Assembly (NCBI GenBank): GCA_002431915.1
Contig: DJEP01000114.1
Span: 1 to 19,293 of the forward strand
Length of the DNA: 19,293 bases
Reading direction: 5' to 3'
DNA from: Lachnospiraceae bacterium UBA5895
Lineage (GTDB): Bacteria > Bacillota > Clostridia > Lachnospirales > Lachnospiraceae
This document shows, one piece after another, positions 5,658-15,300 of the stretch. Both the position numbers and the translations under genes were made by a program. How positions within the stretch are numbered: position 1 is the stretch's first letter; each line of letters starts with the position of its first letter. The notes under the pieces were generated by a model that saw only the letters and a program-made list of their open reading frames with translations, had not been told where the DNA came from and searched no databases.

Positions 5658-7952
5658 ATGATGCAGTTTACCATAATGGCGGGCTCCGTAGTTTCGGATG
5701 CATTGAGTGCTGTGGAGGAGGCGACAAGTGCCACCCTGGGAAGCAGTGTCTCAGGCTGGATCTCGGATGGCCTGCAGTGGGTATTGAATAACACCATATT
5801 CCGGTTGTTGTATTGGATCGCAGCGGCATTCTGCTGGATTATCGGCATCCTGTACGATATGTTTGAGGTCATGGCAGGACTGGTAAAAGTCAACTATGAC
5901 GGAGATAAAAACTATCTGATCAATATCTTTTTTGCCAACAGCTCCGTGACCAGAGTATACTGGGGAATGGCAATGATCGGATTTGCACTGTGCTTTGCCT
6001 TTACGATTATAGCGGTGGTCAAAAAAATGTTTGACATGGAAGGCAAGATGCAGCAGTCCCTGGGAGTGATCATCGGCAACTGTGTCAAAAGCATTCTCAT
6101 GATCTGCCTGATGAGTGCATTTATGACGGCACTTCTCAATATGAGCAATGTACTGATCCAACAGGTCATGTATGTATTTAACAATTCGGAAGATCTGGGA
6201 AAACCGCAGAAGATTACGTATACAGATGAGGAATATGCGGCCATGGCCAGGGTACTGAGTACCATCGGCAATTATTCGCTGAACCCGTCCTGGACCAGCA
6301 GATATAATATCAACAGCTGCTTCAATGATTTCAGGGAAGACCTGCAGTGGTTGTATGATCAGGACGTGTTTGATGTGTATTATGATGAGGATATCATTGG
6401 TCAGGTATGCTGGCAGTCGGAATTGCAGCGGATCGTATATGCGGCGGATCTGACCCGGGATCAGCCGTTGGATGTCTACAATGAGAATCTGACACTGGCG
6501 ATAGAGCATACCGTGGAGGTTATGCAGACGAATCGCAATTTTGTGCCGATCTCCGCTTATGAGAGAAAATCCCTGACAAGCAATGGCTCGGTTCCGTTGG
6601 ACAGGGTATTATTCCTGTCCTCCACCATGCGTGCAGCCAATAATGAGGCTTATAATAAAAATGCAAGCTTTTCCGATGCTCTGAGAGGTCCTTATTATAC
6701 CGGAGAGAAGAGTATATACGATTTTGATACGGTAAGTGCGGACTTCAATATCGGTATGGCTACGGACTATATTCTCCTGTTTCTGGTGGGATGGATCATG
6801 ATCAAGGATCTGGCGGAGATTATTTTCACCTGCGTATCCAGAATCTTCAATATGATCCTGCTATACCTGATCTCTCCTCCGCTGATCGCAGCCACACCGT
6901 TAGACGGAGGCAATAAGCTGCGCCAGTGGATCACCGCCATGGTGGTACAGAGTTTCGGGGTATTCGGTACGATCATTTCCATGCGTATCATGATGCTGCT
7001 GATCCCTGTGATGCTCAGCGATAAGCTGGTGCTGTTCAACAATGTGTTCTTAAATATTCTTGGCAAACTGATCCTGATCATGGGCGCTCTGGAAGTCGAG
7101 AAAAAGGCACAGGGACTGATCACCGGTATTCTGGCAGACAATGCAGGCATGCAGGCAATCAGTGCCGGAGATATGAAGGAAACCGCCGGCAGATTTCTGG
7201 GTGGTGCGGCTTCTGCCGGACTGGGTGCCGTGAAGATGGGATATGATGCGGTAAAAGGTACTGCCAAAGCCGGTTTTGGTGCTGCAAAGCTGGGCGGAAA
7301 AGGTGCCATGGCTGCCGGCAGGGGTGCCATGGCTGTCGGCAGGGGACTGGCAAATGCCGGTGGCTGGGCAGCCAAAAAGGTCGGTAATATGTTCGGCAGA
7401 GACAGTGGTGTCCCCGGTAGCAGTGCAGCAGGGAATTCCGTTAGTGCCGGAGGCTCCGGTGACAGCATAGACAGCGGCATCGGCGAAGGCATCGAAATGC
7501 AGGATCTGAGCAGCAAGGTACCGGATATGGGTACAAAAGATATGGGGGTACCCGGAAGTAATCCGGGAGCATCCGGAGGAGGCGCCGGTAATATCGGTGC
7601 TTCCGGTGGCAATCCTGTAAAAGCCGCTGCGGCGCAGACTGCAAAAGAACCGTCTGCTTCTCCCAAGGCTGCCGGTAATTCCGGAGCCGGAACCGGAGCG
7701 GAAGTGAAGAAAGCGCCGGAGAGCGGAACAGCCGGTACCGGAGCGGAAGTGAAGAAAGCACCGGAGAACGGAACAGCCGGTACCGGAAGCAGCGGCAGCA
7801 ACGGTGCAGCGGCAGGCGGCAAAAAGGCAAAACAGAAGTACGATCCTCTGAGCAATCCGGGACCTAACGGAGAGGCATTCCGCTTCAGCGGTTCCGGCAA
7901 GAGACCTTCCAAAGTGCCGCCTGTTATCGATAGAGATCAAAATAGTAAATAG
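5658..7952 (+). CDS. TrbL/VirB6-family polytopic channel protein
   Basis: A 764-residue multi-pass membrane protein of the TrbL/VirB6 type, expected to form part of the translocation pore. Membrane helices are visible at about 44-70, 101-123, 136-176, 369-390, 396-414, 429-453 and 458-480. A large extracytoplasmic loop lies at about 178-365. The segment around 396-430 (LLYLISPPLIAATPLDGG) is a typical TrbL pattern. From about 490 the protein becomes an amphipathic Ala/Gly/Lys stretch (GAAKLGGKGAMAAGRGAMAV and similar), then a Gly/Ser/Ala/Pro-rich disordered tail with a 15-residue tandem duplication (TGAEVKKAPESGTAG), ending in the basic segment RPSKVPPVIDRDQNSK. Such tails are common on Firmicutes TrbL proteins and probably lie in the cytoplasm. 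The gene sits directly upstream of VirB4, as in many conjugation modules. Family call is strong; its exact role in pore formation is inferred. Confidence 0.88.
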   Translation: MMQFTIMAGSVVSDALSAVEEATSATLGSSVSGWISDGLQWVLNNTIFRLLYWIAAAFCWIIGILYDMFEVMAGLVKVNYDGDKNYLINIFFANSSVTRVYWGMAMIGFALCFAFTIIAVVKKMFDMEGKMQQSLGVIIGNCVKSILMICLMSAFMTALLNMSNVLIQQVMYVFNNSEDLGKPQKITYTDEEYAAMARVLSTIGNYSLNPSWTSRYNINSCFNDFREDLQWLYDQDVFDVYYDEDIIGQVCWQSELQRIVYAADLTRDQPLDVYNENLTLAIEHTVEVMQTNRNFVPISAYERKSLTSNGSVPLDRVLFLSSTMRAANNEAYNKNASFSDALRGPYYTGEKSIYDFDTVSADFNIGMATDYILLFLVGWIMIKDLAEIIFTCVSRIFNMILLYLISPPLIAATPLDGGNKLRQWITAMVVQSFGVFGTIISMRIMMLLIPVMLSDKLVLFNNVFLNILGKLILIMGALEVEKKAQGLITGILADNAGMQAISAGDMKETAGRFLGGAASAGLGAVKMGYDAVKGTAKAGFGAAKLGGKGAMAAGRGAMAVGRGLANAGGWAAKKVGNMFGRDSGVPGSSAAGNSVSAGGSGDSIDSGIGEGIEMQDLSSKVPDMGTKDMGVPGSNPGASGGGAGNIGASGGNPVKAAAAQTAKEPSASPKAAGNSGAGTGAEVKKAPESGTAGTGAEVKKAPENGTAGTGSSGSNGAAAGGKKAKQKYDPLSNPGPNGEAFRFSGSGKRPSKVPPVIDRDQNSK
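7692..7781 (+). repeat. 45-bp tandem duplication in the TrbL-like tail
   Basis: Two adjacent 45-bp units (7692-7736 and 7737-7781) differ at only a couple of bases and encode TGAEVKKAPESGTAG and TGAEVKKAPENGTAG. A third partial unit follows. A 21-bp duplication encoding GAMAxGR also occurs near 7300-7345. Both sit in low-complexity sequence where copy number can vary. Confidence 0.85.
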
Positions 7953-7975
7953 TAACTGTTAAAGGAACAAAACGT

Positions 7976-10900
7976 ATGAGACTGATACCGGGAAAGACAA
8001 AAGTACAGATAGAACTTTTTAAGGGTATAAGCCTGTGGGACATGCTGGTCACGGGCATCGGAGCCCTGCTGGTACTGCTTGTACTGATTTCCACACTGCC
8101 TTTCAAATTTTATATTGTATTGGGAATCGGTCTGGTGTTCGTGGGATTGTTGGTTCGTATGGACACTGTCCCCAACTACCTGTATTTGCTTCATATTCTC
8201 CGGCATTTCAGCTATGCCCGCAGATATGACAAGGTCTACAATGATGAGACTCTCATCGCCATGAGCAGTGAGAACTCCAGAGAACAGCTGGTAGAGATAC
8301 TGACGGGTAAGAAAAAGAAGAAACCGCCCACCGCAGCTAAGATAACGCGGGAAAATGACAGCCCCGAAGAGAATACAGCGGAGCCGGTTTTGGACAAAAA
8401 AGCATTGAAAGAACTGATCCGTCGGGAAAATGCGATCCTGCATGACAAAAAGGCAACCAAGGAAGAGCAGGATGCGGTCTGGCTGGCAAGAGCCAAAAGA
8501 AGCGCAGCCAGAAACGCTGCCAGAAGTAATTCCAAAGAAAAAATGGTAGAACGGGAAGACATCGAGAAAATCATGCCTTTCACAGCCATCAAAGACGGAT
8601 ACATAGAGTACGGCGGCAAATATTACGGGGCCATATTGGAAATCCCGCCGGTGGAATTTCGTTTTTTCAGTTCCTATCGCAGAGAAAATTCCATTGTGAA
8701 CGGTCTGGGACGGGTGCTTAGAAATCTCAAAGGGGATTTTTCCGCCAATATCGTGAAGCTGGAGAGACCGCTTTTATATGAAAAATATCTGGAGAAGGAA
8801 TATCGGAAGCTGGACGACCTGAAGTCCTCTTATGAGAACGGAATGCTGTCGGAAGAGGAGATGCAGGCCCGTGTGGAAATTCTCTATGACCGCATCGGGG
8901 AACTGCAGAAGCTGTGTGATGAGGACAAAGTAATTGCACCGTTTTATTATATTGTAATTTATGAGAGTGACAAGAGACAGCTGGAGGTACAGCTGGGAAC
9001 GGCTATGGATACCCTGCGGGCCGGTGAGATGGAATGTACCAGACTGGATGACAGGGAACTGGCCATTTTCCTGAAGTATACCAATGATCTGGATTTTGAC
9101 GAGCATGATATAGATAAGATCGTGCCGGAACAGTATGCGGCATGGGCAATGCCTCAGACGGTGGATATTAATGTCCGTACCGTAGAGATTAATCATATTA
9201 TGACGCACAATATGCGGGTGGTCAGTTATCCCAGCCTGGTGGATGATGCCTGGCTGGCAACGGTAATGTCCATGCCGGCGACCAAAGTAGTCGTAAAGTG
9301 TCGTCCCATGGAACATGGCAAGGCTGTCCGGAATCTGGACCGCTCTCTGCAGGAGCTGCGTGGACAGTTGATGGCCACCAATGTGGATTCCAGGGTCATC
9401 GAACTGCAGAATCATATTCAGACGCTGGGAGAGCTGCTGGCTACGCTGCAGGGCGATAACGAAATGCTGTTGGAAACAAATATCTATGTCACCGCCTATG
9501 ACATTGCAGCCACCCGCAATAATCCGAAGATCATACAGCCACCCGTGTCCCACAGATCCAACATCACCGGCATGAAAAAAATGGTGCGCAGATTGTATCA
9601 GGAACAGGGATTCCGGCTGAATAATATGGAATTCGATCAGATGCAGGCGTTTATCGGCTCCCAGATCAGCGGATGGGATCCCATGGCAAAAGAAGGAAGA
9701 GGAATCCCCAGCAACTCTCTGGCAGCCGGCTATCCCTGGGTATTTGCGTATGTATCCGATGAAGGCGGCATGAAGCTGGGCAGCAGTGACGGCGTACCGG
9801 TATTTATCGATTTCTTCCGCAGAGACAGTAACCGTATCAATTCCAATATGGTCATCATCGGTAAGTCCGGATCCGGTAAATCCTACGCGACGAAGGATAT
9901 CCTGACGAACCTGGCTGCGGATAACAGTAAGATCTTCATATTGGATCCCGAGAATGAATATACGGAACTGGCGGCCAATCTGCACGGTAAGTTTATTAAT
10001 GTCGGAAATGCAACACAGGGACGGATCAATCCCTTCCAGATCATCACCGCACTGGATGATGACGGAGCGGGAGAAGGAAAGGATACCGGAAGCTATGCGA
10101 CGCATTTGCAGTTCCTGGAGGAATTCTTCAGGCAGATCCTGCCGGACTGTGATAAGGATGCCATGGAATATCTGAACAGTCTGATTGATCGAATGTATAC
10201 CAATTTCGGTATCACCGGAGAAACGGATCTCTCGAGACTGACGCCGGAGGATTATCCGATTTTCGATGATTTATACGATGCAATACTGCAGGAGTTCCAG
10301 CAGACAGATAATGAATATGTAAGATCAATTTTGAGAATCCTGATGAATTACATTGCCAAGTTCTCCACCGGAGGACGGAACGCCAATATCTGGAACGGAC
10401 CGTCTACGATCACTACCGATGAGAACTTTATCGTATTCAACTTCCAGAGTCTGTTGTCCAACCGCAACAGTACCATTGCCAATGCACAGATGCTGCTGGT
10501 ACTGAAATATGTGGACAATGAGATCATCAAGAACCGGGATTATAATACGAAATACCATACCAATCGTAAGATTGTGGTGGCTATTGATGAGGCTCATGTA
10601 TTTATTGATACGAAATTCCCCATTGCTTTGGATTTTATGTTCCAGCTGGCAAAGCGTATCCGCAAGTACAACGGTATGCAGATCGTCATTACACAGAATA
10701 TCAAAGACTTTGTGGGAAGTGAAGAAATTGCCCGGAAGTCTACAGCCATCATTAACGCCTGCCAGTACAGCCTTATTTTTGCACTGGCGCCCAACGATAT
10801 GCAGGATCTGTGTACTCTGTATGAAAAGGCCGGAGGCATTAACGAGAGCGAGCAGGAACAGATCACATCTGCCCCCAGAGGACAGGCCTTTACCATCATG

Positions 10901-11962
10901 GGAGCTTCCAGCCGTACCAGCTTCCGGGTAGAAGTACCGGAAGACGTGGTGGATATGTTCCAGAACGCCGATTTCGAGAGCCGCTATTTCGTAGGAGAAG
11001 AAGGTGCAGAGTATTGGGAGAACTTCGTCGGTGACAGCCGTGGGATCGCAGAAGAGAATCGCAGGGACCGTTTCACGGAGGAGATCCCGACAGAGACGCA
11101 GGAACAGAAAAAACACGTTACCTTCACGGAACTGACCGAAGAAGAGGCACAGGCAGAGGAACTGGAAGAAAAGCTCCGACAGCTGGAAAGCCGGGAACAA
11201 CAGCAGAAGTCGATGGTAACCTTCGAGGAGGAGCCGGCGCATCAGGATGCTCCGAAGTCTTCGCATATCACTTTCGAAGAGGTATCGGAAGAGGAAGCGC
11301 CGACTACATCGGCAGCACCGGTAATGACCGAGGCGGTCACAGCAACGCCGGCACCGGTATCCACACCAGTTCGCGAACAGTCGGCAGCATCCATGGAACC
11401 TACCGCAGTGGAACAGATGCTTACACAGATTCTGGAGAAATTCAGTTACGATTCCATGGCGTCCGAGATTCAGAGGGCGGTCCGCGAGCAGGTGGAAAAG
11501 GAACTGGCGGCGAGAGGCATCGACCTGACTGTACCGGTCAACGTGCGTGCCGCACAGCCTGACGAAAAAGCGGCCGCAGAAGAAACGATTACGAAGGAAC
11601 CGATCCCCGAAGAGACCGAAGAGGAACCTATGGAAGCACCCAGGGATGCTTCCACGGAAGAATCTGCGGATGTATCCGCGGAAGACGATACAGCCGGCGA
11701 AGAGGTTATGGATACTCTGTTCGGTACGGAGGATACGGATGACGACTTCTTTGGCGGCAATGACGAGGACGACGACTTCTTTAGCAGCGATGATGAGGCA
11801 GACGGCGGCTTCGACTTTATGGAGATGCTGAAGCAGCAGGCAAGCCAGATGGAGGAAATCACCCCCATCGATACCATGGATGCTTACGATGAGGATGTCG
11901 TAGATATCACGCTGGAAGACCTGGCTAAATACATACAGAAAAATATTTATCACACAGCATAG
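7976..11962 (+). CDS. VirB4/TraE-type ATPase with fused PrgI-like N-terminus and long acidic tail
   Basis: A 1328-residue protein in three parts. (a) Residues 1-95 carry two membrane helices (about 18-42 and 44-62) in the layout of PrgI/VirB3-like proteins, which in most Firmicutes modules are a separate small gene before virB4. (b) About 180-1025 is the VirB4 ATPase that powers assembly and transfer: Walker A GKSGSGKS (629-636), LDPENEYTEL just after, Walker B VVAIDEAH (867-874), and TQNIKDFVGSEEIA downstream. (c) About 1030-1328 is an acidic, probably disordered tail with three VTFxE-type motifs (1047-1051, 1080-1085, 1096-1102), a helical segment near 1150-1190 and DDDFF repeats (1255-1259, 1265-1269). 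Typical VirB4 proteins end near the close of part (b), so this tail is unusual. AAAGGA at 7961-7966 serves as RBS. Confidence 0.92.
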   Translation: MRLIPGKTKVQIELFKGISLWDMLVTGIGALLVLLVLISTLPFKFYIVLGIGLVFVGLLVRMDTVPNYLYLLHILRHFSYARRYDKVYNDETLIAMSSENSREQLVEILTGKKKKKPPTAAKITRENDSPEENTAEPVLDKKALKELIRRENAILHDKKATKEEQDAVWLARAKRSAARNAARSNSKEKMVEREDIEKIMPFTAIKDGYIEYGGKYYGAILEIPPVEFRFFSSYRRENSIVNGLGRVLRNLKGDFSANIVKLERPLLYEKYLEKEYRKLDDLKSSYENGMLSEEEMQARVEILYDRIGELQKLCDEDKVIAPFYYIVIYESDKRQLEVQLGTAMDTLRAGEMECTRLDDRELAIFLKYTNDLDFDEHDIDKIVPEQYAAWAMPQTVDINVRTVEINHIMTHNMRVVSYPSLVDDAWLATVMSMPATKVVVKCRPMEHGKAVRNLDRSLQELRGQLMATNVDSRVIELQNHIQTLGELLATLQGDNEMLLETNIYVTAYDIAATRNNPKIIQPPVSHRSNITGMKKMVRRLYQEQGFRLNNMEFDQMQAFIGSQISGWDPMAKEGRGIPSNSLAAGYPWVFAYVSDEGGMKLGSSDGVPVFIDFFRRDSNRINSNMVIIGKSGSGKSYATKDILTNLAADNSKIFILDPENEYTELAANLHGKFINVGNATQGRINPFQIITALDDDGAGEGKDTGSYATHLQFLEEFFRQILPDCDKDAMEYLNSLIDRMYTNFGITGETDLSRLTPEDYPIFDDLYDAILQEFQQTDNEYVRSILRILMNYIAKFSTGGRNANIWNGPSTITTDENFIVFNFQSLLSNRNSTIANAQMLLVLKYVDNEIIKNRDYNTKYHTNRKIVVAIDEAHVFIDTKFPIALDFMFQLAKRIRKYNGMQIVITQNIKDFVGSEEIARKSTAIINACQYSLIFALAPNDMQDLCTLYEKAGGINESEQEQITSAPRGQAFTIMGASSRTSFRVEVPEDVVDMFQNADFESRYFVGEEGAEYWENFVGDSRGIAEENRRDRFTEEIPTETQEQKKHVTFTELTEEEAQAEELEEKLRQLESREQQQKSMVTFEEEPAHQDAPKSSHITFEEVSEEEAPTTSAAPVMTEAVTATPAPVSTPVREQSAASMEPTAVEQMLTQILEKFSYDSMASEIQRAVREQVEKELAARGIDLTVPVNVRAAQPDEKAAAEETITKEPIPEETEEEPMEAPRDASTEESADVSAEDDTAGEEVMDTLFGTEDTDDDFFGGNDEDDDFFSSDDEADGGFDFMEMLKQQASQMEEITPIDTMDAYDEDVVDITLEDLAKYIQKNIYHTA

Positions 11963-11995
11963 CACACAGTATAAATTACGCAGGAGGAAAAAGAT

Positions 11996-12295
11996 ATGAA
12001 TATGAAACTGATCAATCACGGAGACAGCGGCGAGCTGATCATGGAAGGCAGACTGGATACCAATACCACACCGGAGGCGGAGGAAGTATTCAATCAGATG
12101 GTAGAGCGATTTCAGACTTTAAGTCTCAATATGGAGAAGCTGGAATATGTATCCAGTGCGGGACTGCGTGCACTGAAGCGTCTGCATGTCGCTATGGCAA
12201 AAAAAGGCGGCAGTCTGGAACTGAAAAACGTGAACAAGATGGTAATGGAAGTATTTGAAATGACAGGATTTGCCGGTTTATTGAAATTCGTATAA
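11996..12295 (+). CDS. STAS-domain anti-sigma-factor antagonist (SpoIIAA/RsbV-like)
   Basis: A 99-residue single-domain STAS protein. The order of elements fits: short beta strands (LIMEGRLDTNTT, 14-25), helix, strand LSLNMEKLEYV, then SSAGLRALKRLH beginning at residue 53, which is the conserved phosphorylation loop. S53/S54 are the candidate phospho-acceptors. The usual Asp before them is replaced by Val, as in many STAS proteins outside sporulation. In the partner-switch mechanism the unphosphorylated form binds an RsbW-like kinase and releases that kinase's target; phosphorylation breaks the complex. The cognate kinase is probably the protein at 18730-19143, in the same operon but two large genes away. 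RBS AGGAGG at 11982-11987. No sigma factor or PP2C phosphatase gene is in the window, so the final target is unknown. Confidence 0.88.
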   Translation: MNMKLINHGDSGELIMEGRLDTNTTPEAEEVFNQMVERFQTLSLNMEKLEYVSSAGLRALKRLHVAMAKKGGSLELKNVNKMVMEVFEMTGFAGLLKFV

Positions 12296-12333
12296 GACGA
12301 CAGAGAGACAAACATACACCGGAGGAACAGGCA

Positions 12334-15300
12334 ATGAGATCTATTGCAGCGAAAAACACAGCAGAGAAATGGTACAGGAAGAGAAAATGGCAGCTTACGG
12401 GCGTAGGGGTACTGACCCTGGCGGCTGTATTAGTGCTGGCCTTTTTTACCGTACAAAGGACAGCGGCGGCGACGACGCCGGAGAACACGTATGCTCTCAG
12501 CTTTTCCACCGGGGCATCTTCCATGGATATCAGCCAGCTGCAATATATCGCTGTGGATTATACGGATACCACAGGCACCGGCCGTACGGAATATCTCATG
12601 GCAGACAAGGTACTTGCCCGGAGTGATGCCATAGCAGCTGCGGCGGGAACACAGAATGCCATCCGAAGCCGGATCGAAAGCGCCATGGGGTATGAACTCA
12701 GTTACAGCAATGATAATGTTTTTGCGGAATACACGGTGAAGACACTGCTGTTTTCTCCGGAATACACGGTGAGTACCATTGACGGCGTACAGTTCCTGAC
12801 GAAGGACAACGGGAAATGGACCTGCGAGGGACTGCGTGTCTATAAAGTGAACCAGCTATACGGCTATAAGGGAACTTCCTATGTGTCCGCCGACAAATAT
12901 ATCGACTTTAGCGGAACACTGGTATTGTCCTCCGACTCCGGTGTCAGGACCCTGAACTGGACCGAATTCCAGCTGATCTGTTTCGGACAGACAGACAAGT
13001 CTGCGGTAAAAATGACGGCAGCAGATCAGGCTTATGACAGCAGAACAGACAGTGACTATCTGATCCGTTTTGACATTGCGGATGACTACCTGGCAGGTCT
13101 GGAAGCACTGGCTGCCGAATATCAGGATGGGCAGACCGGATTGACGGGATTGCAGGAAGCAGAACTTTTAAAGCTGCGTATCGTATACCGGGATATCTAC
13201 GGTGAACGCCGTATGGTGACTGTTCCGGTCATCAGTAATGTGATCGGTTATGCATTGGATCGGGGAGTGGATAACGGTGACAGTGCGCCTCTGTTAGATC
13301 TGGCAGGACAGGGAGAGAGCATTGTCATGAAGGTGTCGCTGCCGGATTTTGCGGAGCTGTATTCCGGTACGGATAAAAGAGGCAATGCGTCCAATGCTTC
13401 CATCTATTTAAGCTGCGGCGGTGACAATCTGCTGGAGGGAACGGGAATGACCATGAAGACTCTGGGACGAACATCCCAGAGAGCGGATCGCGCAAAAAAT
13501 TCTTCCGACGCCCTGACACTGACCGGCGTCAGAATGTATAATATCTCCGAAGTGACAGATGCATCCAAAGGATATTCCATCGCTGACACGTCACTGCGGG
13601 TAGAGGATGGAAAACTGCTTGCGGATATTCAGGGAGACCCACTGTATTATCATATAACTTCTTCTGCACAGGGCGATGTGATCAGCTATACCGGCAATGA
13701 GGTCGGTCTCAGCATGAGACGGTACGGAAGTGATATCGACTTTGAACAGCAGAAAAGCTGTGAAAATCAGTATCTGATAGAGTTACATACAGACGGCACT
13801 TCTCTGGCAGCTACCCAGGATGATCTGGAAGTGGAGTTCAGCTATATGGATCTGTCCGGAGTATCCAGAGTGACGGATGCTTATGATGTGAAGGAACTGG
13901 TCAATGAATTTTACGGTTACTGGCCTTCTTCCGCAGCAAATTACGGCTATTTGCAGGGAGCGGCAAGCGGAGGTACCCTGCGGTTTGTAATCACTCTGAC
14001 CAATGTAGACTATTTTACCGGCATCCGGGTATCTGTGGACGGCAATGATGAATGGCAGATGGCCGGGATGGATATCTATGCGCTGAACAGTCTGAGCAGC
14101 AGAAGAGGAAGCTTTGAGGATTCCGGTGCCGGATCCGTCCAGTCTCATGTAAAGTATGAGAGAGACTATGAAGGTGTCAAGGCATATGGCATTACCAATA
14201 TGCAGATGCTGGTGGAGAGCAACAACAGCAAGGAGTTCTCCTTTGCTTCCGACAGCATTCTGGATCTGGATGTGACCGACTGGAGCAATAAAAAATATGC
14301 TCTCAGCTACGCAGAGGCCTGCAGTAATCTGGGATTAAATCTGTCTAAATATACTTATACAGTGGAAGTAAATGTGGCCAGTGATGCACAGTCCACATAT
14401 TCCGACGGAGACAGCGGCAGCCGTAACCAGTTCTTCTTCCGCTTACAGTTCGAAAACGGCAGCAGCGGTTATGTACTGGCAAACCAGCAGATCACATCCG
14501 ACGGCTTCCGTGCGGGACAGACAGAGACCTTTACTGTCAGAACCAATGAAAATTATGGAGATGTGACGGCGGTACAGATCATTCCGGAGACCAAAAATAG
14601 TGAGGATTACACCTATGATAAGCTGAATATTGATTCCATCCGTGTGATCCAGAACAGCAATACATCCATGAGTAAGACCTGGACGGTCAGCAGTGTGGGC
14701 TGGGTCGGTGCCGATTACAGGGATCCCGGTACCGAGAGCGGACTGCGCAGCCAGAAGGGCAAATACGAAGCAGAGCTGGCAAAGACCTTTAAAGTGGATT
14801 ATACCACCAATGTGGCGAACCTGCTGTTCTGCTTAAGCACAGGTACCTATAAGGATAAGGACGGCAACCCGGTCGAACAGTATCAGGGCCGCGTGGATGT
14901 GACACTGCAATATGTGAGCACCACCGGGGAGAGCAGAACCGCTACCTACGATATTGTGAAGTATATGTATGACTATAACGGTAAGACGCCGCCTAAAAAC
15001 GAGGGTGGAGAGAACAGCGGAACGGTCAGTGATGTCAATTACATGTTCCGTGAGGGACACATGGACCGTTTCATTCTTCCGGTATCGGATATTCAGTCGC
15101 TGACCCGGGTGGATTTCTATCCCACCAGCTCCAACGGAACGACCTGGGAGATCGGAAGTCTGTCTGTATCCGAGATTGCAGAGAAGGGCAACCGCTACAT
15201 CAATGAAAACGACGAATTCATGTATACCGGAGAGACGAAGCTCTTATGCAGTAACTCGGAAGAAATCAACGCCATGGTCTGCCCGAAGGACTCCAGACAG

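Noticed and set aside
6767..7912. Minus-strand Pro/Ala/Leu-rich open frame opposite the TrbL tail
   Set aside because: Direct consequence of the Gly/Ala-rich low-complexity tail on the + strand; no independent start signals.
8774..10105. Minus-strand open frame (443 codons) opposite the VirB4 N-terminal half
   Set aside because: Shadow of the real gene: low-complexity composition, no domain motifs, no intergenic space for its own signals.
11947..11975. Possible promoter for the STAS gene (TTATCA, 17 bp, TATAAA)
   Set aside because: The -35 is poor and the predicted transcript would begin at or inside the ribosome site at 11982-11987, leaving almost no leader. Co-transcription with VirB4 is more likely.
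10325..12019. Long minus-strand open frame (564 codons) opposite the VirB4 C-terminal part
   Set aside because: It lies wholly opposite a well-supported VirB4 gene. Its translation is rich in Cys, Arg, His and Phe with no recognisable domain, and it arises from the Glu/Asp/Gly-rich codons of the + strand. No ribosome site or promoter supports it.
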